Origin: JBCCFK01 sp965262315 | GTDB taxonomy: Bacteria > Actinomycetota > Acidimicrobiia > Acidimicrobiales > UBA8592 | DNA: 26,185 nucleotides | Direction of reading: 5' to 3' | Assembly (NCBI GenBank): GCA_965262315.1 | Contig: CBDHFJ010000043.1 | Coordinates: forward strand, 1-26,185 | Notes under the pieces: model-generated | What the model saw: only the letters and a program-made list of their open reading frames with translations | What the model was told of the DNA's origin: nothing | The model's database searches: none | Made by a program: the position numbers and the translations under genes | Part shown: positions 1 to 7,388 of the stretch, one piece after another | How positions within the stretch are numbered: the stretch's first letter is position 1 | Layout of the letters: each line of letters begins with the position of its first letter

Positions 1-549
1 GCGATCGTGCCGGGGGCCCTCATCCCGATGGCCGACAACCCACTCGGTGCCGCCATCGACGCCACGGGCGACCGGTACGACCTCGTCCTCGTCGACTGCC
101 CTCCGACCCTCGGCCCCCTGGTCGACTCCGGCCTCAGCGTGGCGCGCCTGTTGATCGTCCCGATCCGAGCGGACCACGCATCGCTGGACGGCCTCACGCT
201 GATCGGCGAGCGAATCCGCACGATCCGAGAGCGCAACACCGAACTGGAACTGCTCGGCGTGGTGCTCTTCGACATCTCCCGGTCGGCGACCGCGCTGGTC
301 CGCGATGTGGCCGACGCACTGGCCCGCGACCTGGCGGGGCTGGACCCCAAGCCACTCCCCGCCATCCGCCGCTCCGAACGCAGCGCGTTCGAGATGCGCA
401 AGAGCGGCCGCCTCGCCCATGAGTACGCCGCGAGCTTCGCACCCGACTCGCCGGCCGCACATCTGGCCGCGGACTACGCAGCGCTCGCCAAACCGTTCTT
501 CGCTCGGCTCGGCACCCTGACGGCCGCGGCCCAACGCCCGACGTCTTGA
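1..549 (+). CDS. ParA/Soj-family ATPase, C-terminal part (5' end outside window)
   Basis: The reading frame is open from the first base and encodes about 182 residues of a ParA/MinD-type P-loop ATPase; these partition chromosomes or plasmids or position cell machinery with a ParB-like partner. Visible is the Walker B/switch II region (YDLVLVDCPPTLGPLVDSGL), followed by the IVPIRADHASLDGL strand-helix unit and the C-terminal helices. The deviant Walker A motif is absent, and family members usually have about 250-300 residues, so the start must lie upstream of the window. No ParB gene is visible. The TGA stop (547-549) overlaps the TTG start of the next gene, so the two may be translationally coupled. 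Family assignment is firm; whether this is the chromosomal ParA or an orphan paralogue cannot be told from here. Confidence 0.85.
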   Translation, partial: AIVPGALIPMADNPLGAAIDATGDRYDLVLVDCPPTLGPLVDSGLSVARLLIVPIRADHASLDGLTLIGERIRTIRERNTELELLGVVLFDISRSATALVRDVADALARDLAGLDPKPLPAIRRSERSAFEMRKSGRLAHEYAASFAPDSPAAHLAADYAALAKPFFARLGTLTAAAQRPTS

Positions 550-1280
550 ATTCGCCTGACCGGCTGCGGCGCGCGCTGGTGCTCGTGCACGAGCCCGACG
601 GCGGCGCCGGCCGCGTCGGCGACCGGCTCCGCCAGCGCGGCGTGGAGACCGTCGACCATCTCATCACCGCCGGCCACGATTCGCCGAGTGCCACGGCGCC
701 GCTCCCCTCGATCGACGGCTACGACCTGCTGGTGCTGATGGGGTCGATCCGGTCGCTCACCGACAAGGCGCCGATCTCGAGCTGGATCCACGACGAGCTC
801 GCGCTGGTCCGTGCCGCCCACGAGAGGCGGTACCGCAGTCCTGGGCGTCTGCTTCGGGGGCCAGGTGATCGCCGAGGCGCTGGGAGGCGCCGTCGAGACC
901 GCACCGACCACCGAGATCGGCTGGTACCACCTGGACGACGGGCCCGACGGACCGTGCCCGGGAGGCCCAGGGCCTTGGATGTCGTGGCACCACGATCGGT
1001 TCAGTCCACCTCCGGGGGCCGACGTGCTGGCCCGGACGCCCGATGCGATCCACCTCATCCGGCTCGGGCGCACGGTCGGCACCCAGTTCCATCCCGAAGT
1101 GGACGCCGCTCATGTCGCGGGCTGGTTGGCCAATACGCCACCGACGACTACCTGGCCGGCATCACGGGGTGTCGCGCCGCAGGACTCCTCGACGAAGCGA
1201 GGACGCACGAGGCCCGCAACATCACGCAGTGCAACGCCTTCGTCGACTGGTACCTGGACGAGGTCGCCTTCGGCACCTGA
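546..1280 (+). pseudogene. Class I glutamine amidotransferase (GMP synthase-like), disrupted by two compensating frameshifts
   Basis: The protein family is clear only if the frame changes twice. Residues up to VRAAHE read from the TTG at 546. The next part, with the nucleophile elbow GVCFGGQ, the GPWMSWHHDRF segment and the His-Glu pair in QFHPEV, lies one frame over. The tail (YATDDYLAGITG to NITQCNAFVDWYLDEV) is back in the first frame. One surplus G around 826-827 (gagagg) and one missing base around 1133 (ccaata, expected ccaacta) would restore a continuous protein of about 245 residues. Such proteins remove or transfer the amide nitrogen of glutamine or gamma-glutamyl compounds. No stop interrupts the original frame, so the uncorrected product would be full length but scrambled over about 100 residues that include the catalytic Cys. 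Sequencing error and real inactivation are both possible. Confidence 0.75.
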
Positions 1281-1364
1281 GGGGTCCTCACCGTGTGACG
1301 ACGGCCGGTACGCTCACGCGACGTTCACCGTCGCCACCGGTCGAGTTGGCGCCCAGGAGGCAGC

Positions 1365-2069
1365 GTGCCGGGACCACCGCTGATCGGCCTACCGGGCCGC
1401 CGCAAGAAGGGAAGCCAGATCGCGGACTTCCCCGACACGCTCGGTGACGTGGACGTCGACCTCTACATGGCCGACTACGGCCGCGGGGTCATCGAGGCCG
1501 GCGGGCTCCCGGTCAACCTGCCCATCGACGTCGACGTCGAGGCCGTGGCCCACCACCTCGATGGGGTGCTGCTCACCGGTGGCACCGACATCGACCCCGG
1601 CCGCTACGGCGCCGACCCCCACCCCGAACTGCTCGACATCGAACCCGAGCGCGACGAGCTCGAGCTCCGCCTGCTGGGTATCGCTCTCGACCGCGAGATC
1701 CCCGTCCTCGGCATCTGCCGGGGCATGCAGCTGGTCAACGTCCACCTGGGCGGGACGCTCCACCAGCACGTCCCGGAGCACGCACGCGTCGACCTCCCGA
1801 CGGAGACCGTGGTGCATCAGGTCACCCTCGCTCCCGAGTCGGTCCTGCGCGAGCTCTACGGCGAACATCGCGACGTCAACAGCCTCCACCACCAGACCGT
1901 CGATGACGTGGGCGACGGACTCCGGGTCACCGCCACCGCAGCCGACGGCACGGTCGAAGGGGTGGAGCTCGGGGACACACTGGTCGCAGTCCAGTGGCAC
2001 CCCGAGATGATGCGATCTCGGGCGACCGATCCCATCTTCGGCTGGCTCGTCCGCCGAGCCTTGTCATGA
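1365..2069 (+). CDS. Gamma-glutamyl-gamma-aminobutyrate hydrolase-like class I glutamine amidotransferase (peptidase C26)
   Basis: A protein of 234 residues of the PuuD type. These cytoplasmic enzymes hydrolyse the gamma-glutamyl bond of gamma-Glu-GABA and related compounds during putrescine breakdown. The N-terminal PLIGLPGRRK strand, the LLTGGTDIDPGRYG loop, the nucleophile elbow GICRGMQLVNV (Cys118) and the His212/Glu214 pair in QWHPEMM are all present, so the catalytic triad is complete. The GTG start at 1365 is preceded by a strong AGGAGG at 1355-1360. The 84 bases before it hold a possible -10 hexamer, TACGCT, at 1309-1314. The class III aminotransferase gene begins 28 bases downstream, as expected of a polyamine/GABA operon. 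Substrate is inferred from family and neighbour; other small gamma-glutamyl amides are possible. Confidence 0.85.
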   Translation: MPGPPLIGLPGRRKKGSQIADFPDTLGDVDVDLYMADYGRGVIEAGGLPVNLPIDVDVEAVAHHLDGVLLTGGTDIDPGRYGADPHPELLDIEPERDELELRLLGIALDREIPVLGICRGMQLVNVHLGGTLHQHVPEHARVDLPTETVVHQVTLAPESVLRELYGEHRDVNSLHHQTVDDVGDGLRVTATAADGTVEGVELGDTLVAVQWHPEMMRSRATDPIFGWLVRRALS

Positions 2070-2097
2070 CCGCCCTCCCCTCTGCAAGGATCAGCCC

Positions 2098-3309
2098 ATG
2101 AGCAGCGCCTTCCTGCACCCGTTCTCGCCCCCGTCCCATCCCGAGTCGGACTACGTCAACATCGTCCGCGCCGAGGGGTCGACCCTCTGGGACGACACCG
2201 GCAAGACCTACATCGACGGCTTGGCCAGCCTCTGGCTGTGCCAGATCGGACACGGGCGCCGCGAGATGGCCGAGGCCATCAACGCGCAGATGGCGTCGCT
2301 GGCGACCTACAACACGTTCGCGCCGTTCACGAACGACGCCTCGGTCGAGTGTGCCGACCTGATCGCCGAGAAGTCCCCCTTCGACAACGCGCGGGTCTTC
2401 CTCGGATGCTCTGGTTCCGAGGCCGTCGACACCGTGCTCAAGCTCGCCCGCGTCACCCATCAGCTCCGTGGCGACCACGACCGGCAGATGATCGTCCGCC
2501 GCACGCACGGCTATCACGGCGTGAACTTCGGCGGGACGTCGGCCCAGGGCATCGAGCTCAACCGCGAGGGCTGGGGCGACCTCGTCCCGGGTTTCGTCGA
2601 GGTCCCCCACGACGACATCGAGGCGATGGCCACCGTGTTCGCTGAGCACGGTGACCGGATCGCTGCGGTGATCACCGAGCCCGTGCAGGGTGCCGGCGGT
2701 GTGCGTCCCGCGCCGGAGGGGTACCTGGAACAGACCCGCCGCCTGTGCGACGACAACGGCGCGCTGTTGGTCTTCGACGAGGTGATCTGCGGCTTCGGCC
2801 GAACCGGAAGTTGGTTCGGCGCGCAGACCTTCGATGTCCGTCCTGACCTGATGAGCTTCGCCAAGGGCGTGAGCTCGGGCTACCTGCCCCTGTCCGGCGT
2901 GATCGTCAGCCCCGAGGTGGCCGAGGTGCTCGCCACCGTCGAGGGCCCCCTGCGCCACGGCTACACCTACTCGGGCCACCCCACGTGTGCCGCTGCCGGC
3001 GTCAAGAACATTCAGATCATCGAAGAGGAGGGCCTCGTCGAGCGGGCCAACCACATCGGCTCGGTGATCGAGCCGGCCTTGGCAGCGATGGTCGCCGACG
3101 GCCTCCTGACCGACCACCGCGGGATCGCCGGGATCTGGGCCGCCGAGATGGGCCGGGACTCGCTGGCGGCCCGCAACGCCCTGCTCGAACGTGGCGTGAT
3201 CATGCGACCCATCGGCACCTGCCTGGCCATGTGCCCGCCGCTGGTCATCACCGACGAGGAGCTCGGCTTCATGCTCGACCAACTCGCCGAGGTCCTGGCC
3301 GACCACTGA
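2098..3309 (+). CDS. Class III PLP-dependent aminotransferase (omega-amino acid/polyamine type)
   Basis: A protein of 403 residues, close to the usual family length. It should move an amino group from an omega-amine (putrescine, GABA, beta-alanine or similar) to a keto acid. Visible landmarks are FLGCSGSEAVDTVLKLAR (cofactor phosphate loop), RRTHGYHGV, ITEPVQGAGG, the cofactor-binding Asp227 in LLVFDEVICGFGRTG, and the Schiff-base lysine Lys256 in SFAKGVSSGYLPL. The C-terminal MRPIGTCLAMCPPLVIT matches the family's substrate-side segment. AAGGA at 2087-2091 supports the ATG at 2098. It follows the gamma-glutamyl-GABA-hydrolase-like gene by 28 bases and probably shares its mRNA. It converges on the VOC gene with only 13 bases between stops, and I see no strong terminator there. 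Exact amine donor is unknown. Confidence 0.88.
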   Translation: MSSAFLHPFSPPSHPESDYVNIVRAEGSTLWDDTGKTYIDGLASLWLCQIGHGRREMAEAINAQMASLATYNTFAPFTNDASVECADLIAEKSPFDNARVFLGCSGSEAVDTVLKLARVTHQLRGDHDRQMIVRRTHGYHGVNFGGTSAQGIELNREGWGDLVPGFVEVPHDDIEAMATVFAEHGDRIAAVITEPVQGAGGVRPAPEGYLEQTRRLCDDNGALLVFDEVICGFGRTGSWFGAQTFDVRPDLMSFAKGVSSGYLPLSGVIVSPEVAEVLATVEGPLRHGYTYSGHPTCAAAGVKNIQIIEEEGLVERANHIGSVIEPALAAMVADGLLTDHRGIAGIWAAEMGRDSLAARNALLERGVIMRPIGTCLAMCPPLVITDEELGFMLDQLAEVLADH

Positions 3310-3322
3310 TCGGGAGCACGCT

Positions 3323-3760
3323 TCAGGCCACGGTCTCGGCGGCGTTGATGAAGGTGGCGGCGTCGGCCTTCATGAGGAAGAACTCGAGCTGGATGTTGTC
3401 GGGGTCACGCAAGACGACGACGTCCCACTGTTCGCCCTCGTTGAGGTCGTAGTCGATGCCAAGGTCCTCGATGTGGGCCATCCACTCGTCGAGACCGTCT
3501 CGGGTGTCGACAGCGAACGCCAGATGATCGAGGCCGACACGGCGCTCTTCGAACCTCGGTTCGGCGATCGTGTCGTGCTGGACGAGCCCGAGCAGGAAGA
3601 GCGATGTCGGCTCGAGGAGGTAGCGGGAACGGAAGTGGTACGTGTCGTTGCGTCCGTCGAGCACGCGGAGCGCACCGAGGAGTCGGGCGTACCAGCGTTC
3701 GCTGGCCTCGAGATCGGTGACGGTGAGGTCGACGTGGGACACGCCGGAGATGGCAGGCAT
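3323..3760 (-). CDS. VOC superfamily protein (glyoxalase/dioxygenase fold)
   Basis: A protein of 145 residues with the paired beta-alpha-beta-beta-beta units of the vicinal oxygen chelate fold. The first module begins with SGVSHVDLTVTDLEASERWY, the second with VGLDHLAFAVDTRDGLDEW. Candidate metal ligands are His9, His79 and Glu126 (in NIQLEFFLM), the usual positions for glyoxalase-like enzymes. The ATG at 3760 is chosen because GGAGG lies at 3766-3770; the frame is open further upstream but that extension looks non-coding. It is transcribed after the deaminase-HAD pair on the same strand, separated by 83 bases. The RDPDNIQLEFF ending is typical of single-domain VOC proteins such as glyoxalase I, fosfomycin-resistance relatives and extradiol dioxygenases; the substrate cannot be decided. 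Confidence 0.8.
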   Translation of the reverse strand: MPAISGVSHVDLTVTDLEASERWYARLLGALRVLDGRNDTYHFRSRYLLEPTSLFLLGLVQHDTIAEPRFEERRVGLDHLAFAVDTRDGLDEWMAHIEDLGIDYDLNEGEQWDVVVLRDPDNIQLEFFLMKADAATFINAAETVA

Positions 3761-3817
3761 GGTGGCCTCCTTGGTGGTTGGAGGCTCATCGTCGGAAACG
3801 GCGGCGGTCGATCCAAC

Positions 3818-3830
3818 TACCCGCCGGGTA
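3818..3830. promoter_or_regulatory. Short inverted repeat upstream of the VOC gene
   Basis: The arms taccc (3818-3822) and gggta (3826-3830) are perfectly complementary around a GCC spacer, in the 83-base gap before the VOC gene. A further complementary pair, ggtggtt (3773-3779) and aaccacc (3830-3836), encloses the gap. The 12-mer acccgccgggta recurs at 7348-7359 in front of galactokinase. It could be an operator or part of a hairpin after the HAD gene. The arms are short for so GC-rich a sequence, so this is weak. Confidence 0.25.
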
Positions 3831-3843
3831 ACCACCGGCCGAC

Positions 3844-4656
3844 TCAGCGGAGTCGCGCCTCGATCCAGGCGGCCACCCCATCGTCGTGGTTGGAGGCCGT
3901 GATCTCGTCCGCCGCATCGATCACCGCCGCCTTCGCCTGCCCCATGGCCACCCCGGTGCCCGCCCACCGCAGCATCGCGAGATCGTTCAGGCCGTCGCCG
4001 AACGCGACGACCCGACCGTTGGGAATCCCCAGATGGGTGGACAACCAGGCGAGCCCGGCGTCCTTGCCGGCACCGGGCGGGACGATCTCGAGCATCGGCA
4101 GACCCGAGAAGGCGAGGTCCATGCCCTCGACCGGCAGGACTTCGTGGCATCGGTCGTAGAGCGCCTCGATGTCACCGGTGTGGTCGGGGTGGTAGACGAC
4201 GATGTCCCGGAGGTCGGGGCCGAGCGCGAGGAGGGCGTCGTCGACCGGGACGACGTCGCCGACACCCGCGGGGAACATCTCTGCCAGCCGCGGTTCACCC
4301 ACCAGCTCGCCCCCGACTCCCAGCCCGATCACCACTCCCGGCAGCTCGGACCGCAGGGCCCGAATCGCCTGCTCGGCCACCGCGGGATCGAGGGACTCGG
4401 TGTGGAGCTCGGTGCCGTCGGCCGTGACCACCTCGATCCCGTTCACACACAGCGAGTACTCGATCATCGGCAGGCCGGCGAGCAGGTCGCGGACGGCCGC
4501 CCAGTCCCGTCCGGTCGCCAAGGTCAGCGTGGCTCCGGCGTCTCGCGCGTCCGCGAGCGCCTCAGCGGTGCGCTCCGCCACCGACCCGTCGGGCCGCAGC
4601 AATGTGCCGTCCACATCGATCGCCAGCAACGTGGCGTGGAGTCCAACTGGCGTCAC
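3844..4656 (-). CDS. HAD-superfamily phosphatase, Cof/HAD-IIB type
   Basis: A protein of 270 residues with all four HAD motifs: DVDGT (Asp14 nucleophile, Asp16 acid/base), ATGR (Thr48), Lys198 in PPGAGKDAGL, and GDGLNDLAML with Asp221 and Asp225 for magnesium. The long cap between motifs II and III is of the C2B type that characterises Cof-like sugar- and nucleotide-phosphate phosphatases. The GTG at 4656 is chosen because it forms a GTGA overlap with the stop of the upstream cytosine deaminase; the frame extends further upstream but only as a shadow of that gene. The tight coupling suggests a linked role, for example dephosphorylating a pyrimidine or riboflavin-pathway metabolite, but the substrate is unknown. 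No SD is obvious, as expected for a start reached by termination-reinitiation. Confidence 0.85.
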   Translation of the reverse strand: MTPVGLHATLLAIDVDGTLLRPDGSVAERTAEALADARDAGATLTLATGRDWAAVRDLLAGLPMIEYSLCVNGIEVVTADGTELHTESLDPAVAEQAIRALRSELPGVVIGLGVGGELVGEPRLAEMFPAGVGDVVPVDDALLALGPDLRDIVVYHPDHTGDIEALYDRCHEVLPVEGMDLAFSGLPMLEIVPPGAGKDAGLAWLSTHLGIPNGRVVAFGDGLNDLAMLRWAGTGVAMGQAKAAVIDAADEITASNHDDGVAAWIEARLR

Positions 4657-5099
4657 GGCTCGCCGATGTCTTCGTTCCACAGCTCGGGTCGAGCGGCGAT
4701 GAAGTCCTCCATCAGTGCGATGCAGGTGGCGTCGTCGCGGATGTCGAGCTCGACGCCTCGATCCCGGAGGTGCTGTTCGGGGCCCTGGAAGGTGACGTTC
4801 TCGCCGACGACCACCTTGGGGATCTTGTAGAGGAGCACGGCCCCGGAGCACATGTCGCAGGGCGACAGCGTCGAGTAGAGGACCGACCGCTGATAGTCCG
4901 CGGCGGTGAGCCGCCCGGCGTTCTCCAGACAGTCCATTTCTGCGTGGAGCACCGAGCTGCCCTGCTGGATCCGTTGGTTGTGCCCCCGGGCCACGATCTC
5001 GTCGTCGATGACCAGGACCGACCCGATGGGAATGCCCCCGTCCATCAAGCCGGCCCGGGCTTCGGCGATGGCGGCGGCCAGGAAGGGGTCCTCACTCAT
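4653..5099 (-). CDS. Cytosine deaminase, yeast Fcy1-like CDA-fold type
   Basis: A zinc deaminase of 148 residues predicted to convert cytosine to uracil plus ammonia in pyrimidine salvage. Zinc ligands are His52, Cys81 and Cys84 with the proton-shuttle Glu54, in LHAEMDCLEN and LSPCDMCSGA. From memory the whole chain resembles the small cytosine deaminase of budding yeast: GGIPIGSVL, RGHNQR, QGSSVLHAE, IPKVVVGENV, and a C-terminal WNEDIGE in which Asp144 would match the yeast cytosine-contacting Asp155. It lacks the amidohydrolase barrel of E. coli CodA. The ATG at 5099 has no SD; a TAACCT hexamer six bases upstream suggests a leaderless mRNA. The HAD gene is coupled through a GTGA overlap. 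Guanine or other base deaminases of the fold are less likely given the C-terminal match. Confidence 0.85.
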   Translation of the reverse strand: MSEDPFLAAAIAEARAGLMDGGIPIGSVLVIDDEIVARGHNQRIQQGSSVLHAEMDCLENAGRLTAADYQRSVLYSTLSPCDMCSGAVLLYKIPKVVVGENVTFQGPEQHLRDRGVELDIRDDATCIALMEDFIAARPELWNEDIGEP

Positions 5100-5105
5100 G
5101 GCGTG

Positions 5106-5111
5106 AGGTTA
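5106..5111 (-). promoter_or_regulatory. Candidate -10 element (TAACCT) for a leaderless deaminase transcript
   Basis: On the minus strand TAACCT fits the actinobacterial TANNNT -10 pattern. Its last base is six bases from the deaminase ATG, so a start site about seven bases downstream would fall on or beside the ATG. No SD precedes the ATG, which agrees. No convincing -35 hexamer is visible. The same stretch carries a 6-bp inverted repeat, gtgagg (5103-5108) and cctcac (5120-5125), which could bind a regulator over the promoter. Confidence 0.4.
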
Positions 5112-5275
5112 GTGTGGCGCCTCACACCCCGACGGGACATGCCGCGCGACTTTCGCCTGGCTCGGGCGTCCACCAAGGGTTGGCGAGGACCACTGCGGTC
5201 GCGCAACGCCCAGGAGACTGCCTCCGAGGCGGGAGACATGACGAGCCGGCCCCTCCGGGTACGGCGGAAAGGCAC

Positions 5276-5854
5276 ATGATGGCCGGACTGATGGACGAGA
5301 TGATGGGTGCGCTCAACGGCGCCGACGGTGGGCTCGGCGGCCTGCTCGGGGGTGTGTTGGGCGGCCAGGCCGACGCCAAGACCGAGAAGGCGGCCGGCCT
5401 CGGGATCGAGGCGATCCTCGGTGGTCTGGCCAACAACGCCCAGGATCCCAAGGGCGCCGAGGCGCTCATGAACGCGCTGGACCGCCACGACGGTTCGGCG
5501 CTGGACAACCTCGGCCCAGGCTTCGGCAACGCCGAGTCGGCGGCCGACGGCGAGAAGATCCTCGGCCACGTGTTCGGCGACAACAAGGCCGCGGTCACCC
5601 AGAACCTGGCCGCGAAGTCGGGCCTCGACGTGGGCTCGATCGCCAAGATGCTCCCTGCGCTGGCGCCCGTGGTCATGGGCATGCTCGGCAAGAAGAAGGC
5701 CGGCGGCGGCCTCGATGCCGGCGGCCTCGCCGGCATGCTGAAGGGTGAGGCCGACGGGTTCGACCTCGGCGACATCCTGGGCATGGTCACCGGCGGTGGT
5801 GGCGGCGCCGGCGGCATCATGAACATCCTCAAGGGCCTGTTCAGCCGCCGCTGA
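5276..5854 (+). CDS. DUF937 (YidB-like) glycine-rich protein
   Basis: A protein of about 192 residues, rich in Gly, Ala, Leu and Met. It starts with MMAGLMDEMMGALNG and GGLGGLLGGVLGGQ and contains the repeated DUF937 pattern around ALDRHDGSALDN, EKILGHVFG, VTQNLAAKSGLD and IAKMLPALAPVVMGMLGKK. E. coli YidB belongs to this family; a biochemical function is not established to my knowledge. The C-terminal part has a GGGGGAGG run and ends with a short hydrophobic-basic tail (LKGLFSRR). The start is the ATG at 5276, or the adjacent ATG at 5279, because GGAAAGG lies at 5266-5272; spacing slightly favours 5279. Open frame further upstream to 5114 is not convincing. It is divergent from the cytosine deaminase, with 176 bases between, and convergent with the alpha-galactosidase. 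Confidence 0.8.
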   Translation: MMAGLMDEMMGALNGADGGLGGLLGGVLGGQADAKTEKAAGLGIEAILGGLANNAQDPKGAEALMNALDRHDGSALDNLGPGFGNAESAADGEKILGHVFGDNKAAVTQNLAAKSGLDVGSIAKMLPALAPVVMGMLGKKKAGGGLDAGGLAGMLKGEADGFDLGDILGMVTGGGGGAGGIMNILKGLFSRR

Positions 5855-5871
5855 GGTGAGGATTCCTCGCG

Positions 5872-5892
5872 TGCGCCGCGATCAGCGGCGCA
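5872..5892. terminator. Hairpin between convergent genes (bidirectional terminator candidate)
   Basis: A perfect 8-bp stem, tgcgccgc (5872-5879) with gcggcgca (5885-5892), has a 5-base loop. It lies just past the DUF937 stop and reaches into the last codons of the convergent alpha-galactosidase gene. There is no T-tract on either side, common for high-GC actinobacterial terminators. A smaller gagg/cctc hairpin (5858-5868) precedes it. Confidence 0.5.
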
Positions 5893-7237
5893 GTTCGTCG
5901 GGGAGGAAATCACCATGCGCGTCGATGAGCGCGTCCACCAGCGCCCAGATCTGATCGAGATCGAGCTCGGCCGACGTGTGCGGGTCGAGCATCGCGGCAT
6001 GGTAGACGTGGTCCCGGTTGCCGGTGAGCGCCGCCTCCACCGTGAGCGACTGCACATTGATGTTGGTCTGCATCAGCGCCGCCAGCTGCGGCGGCAGCTC
6101 ACCGATGTGAGTGGGCTGGATGCCGTTCGCGTCCACCAGGCACGGCACCTCGACACAGCAATCCTGGGGCAGGTTGGTGATGTGGCCGCGATTGGGCACG
6201 TTGCCATAGATGACTCGCGGTGTGCCGGTCTCGACGCTGTGGATGATGGCGGAGCCGTACTCGGGGCTCGGAGTGACCTCGATGCTGGCGTCGGGATCCT
6301 CCAGGTCGGCCCGCAGGCTCTCCCACCCGGCGATCTGACGCTCACAGCGTCGCGGGTATTCGTCCAGCGGCACCCCGAAGCGATCGAGCAGGTCCTCCCG
6401 ACCGGTCTTGATGAAGTAGGGCACGTACTCGGCGAAGTGCTCGCTCGACTCCGTCACGAAGTAGCCGAGGCGCCGGAACATCTCGTACCGGACGGCGTCG
6501 GACAGGCCCTCGATCGCTCCGTCGCTGCGGTTCGGTTCGCCCCGCAGTGGTGCCGGCTGTGCCGCTCGCTCGGCGATCGCCGGGTAGAGGTCCTGTCGAC
6601 CGTCGGCGGTCTGGCGTTCGAACTCGAGATAGAAGGCCATGTGATTGATGCCGGCGCAGCGATACCGGATCTCGTCCAGTGGCACGCCCAGATCGCCGGC
6701 CAGCTGCTCGGCGGTCCCCTGCACGCTGTGGCAGAGTCCGACGGTGTTGATGGTGGACCCCCGAGAGACCGCCCAGCACAGCATCGACATCGGGTTCACG
6801 TAGTTCAGGAGGAGCGCGTCGGCGGCGACCTCCTCCATGTCCCGGCAGACGTCGAGCAGCACGGGGATCGTTCGCAGACCCCGCATGATGCCCCCCACGC
6901 CGAGCGTGTCGGCGATCGTCTGCTCGAGCCCGAACTCCTTGGGGACGTCGAAGTCGACCTTGGTCGCCGGGTCGTACCCGCCCACCTGGAACATGGTGAT
7001 CACGTGATCGGCGTCAGCGAGGGCGGCGCGCCGATCGGTGGTGGCTTCGATGGAGGGCACCGCACCGACGGCCGCGGCCGTCTTGCCCGCGACGATCTCC
7101 GAGGTCCGGAGCCGCTCGGCATCGATGTCGTGCAGGGCGATGGTTGCGTCGCCCAACTCGGGGCGGCTCAGGATGTCGCCCAGGAGGTTCTTGGCGAACA
7201 CGGTGCTGCCCGCACCGACGAAGGTGATCTTTGGCAT
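5882..7237 (-). CDS. melA: Alpha-galactosidase, glycoside hydrolase family 4
   Basis: A cytoplasmic NAD- and Mn-dependent glycosidase of 451 residues, as long as I recall E. coli MelA to be. It would release galactose from melibiose-like alpha-galactosides by the redox-elimination mechanism of GH4. The N-terminal Rossmann loop is KITFVGAGSTVFAKNLL. NYVNPMSMLCWAV follows. The metal-binding CHSVQGT has Cys169, and its CHSV signature is the one I associate with alpha-galactosidases rather than glucosidases or phospho-glycosidases. CAGINHMAFYLEF supplies His199. SSEHFAEYVPYF and NVPNRGHITNLP also match MelA. The ATG at 7237 has only a weak purine-rich SD. Galactokinase is divergent next door, so the released galactose could be phosphorylated at once. 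No alpha-galactoside transporter is recognisable beside it. Confidence 0.9.
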   Translation of the reverse strand: MPKITFVGAGSTVFAKNLLGDILSRPELGDATIALHDIDAERLRTSEIVAGKTAAAVGAVPSIEATTDRRAALADADHVITMFQVGGYDPATKVDFDVPKEFGLEQTIADTLGVGGIMRGLRTIPVLLDVCRDMEEVAADALLLNYVNPMSMLCWAVSRGSTINTVGLCHSVQGTAEQLAGDLGVPLDEIRYRCAGINHMAFYLEFERQTADGRQDLYPAIAERAAQPAPLRGEPNRSDGAIEGLSDAVRYEMFRRLGYFVTESSEHFAEYVPYFIKTGREDLLDRFGVPLDEYPRRCERQIAGWESLRADLEDPDASIEVTPSPEYGSAIIHSVETGTPRVIYGNVPNRGHITNLPQDCCVEVPCLVDANGIQPTHIGELPPQLAALMQTNINVQSLTVEAALTGNRDHVYHAAMLDPHTSAELDLDQIWALVDALIDAHGDFLPDELRR

Positions 7238-7350
7238 GGTTCGGTTGTTTCTCTCGCTGCGGGGTCCGTGGCTCGCGGCCCTCGACCGGCCGTGGCTTCG
7301 ATGCTAGGGATCAGACGATGACGGAGCCGACACGGTCGGAAGCGAGAACC

Positions 7351-7366
7351 CGCCGGGTACCCGGCG
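7351..7366. promoter_or_regulatory. 16-bp perfect palindrome before galactokinase (operator candidate)
   Basis: CGCCGGGTACCCGGCG reads identically on both strands and lies in the 151-base divergent region between the alpha-galactosidase and galactokinase genes, 22 bases before the GTG of galK. Its position suits a repressor site for both genes, such as a LacI/GalR or DeoR family protein, but no such regulator is in the window and the central TA is not the usual CG of LacI operators. Upstream, TAGGGA (7305-7310) is a weak -10 candidate for galK. Confidence 0.45.
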
Positions 7367-7388
7367 CGCATCGGCGACTCCCGCTCGA

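Noticed and set aside
1..1280. ParA plus amidotransferase as a plasmid partition or defence island
   Set aside because: No ParB, replication gene, toxin, nuclease or mobile element is visible; the neighbours are ordinary metabolic genes.
1389..3306. Long minus-strand open frames opposite the amidotransferase and aminotransferase genes
   Set aside because: They are GC-skew shadows of well-identified plus-strand proteins and show no domain; their composition is Val/Asp/Gly/His-rich antisense text.
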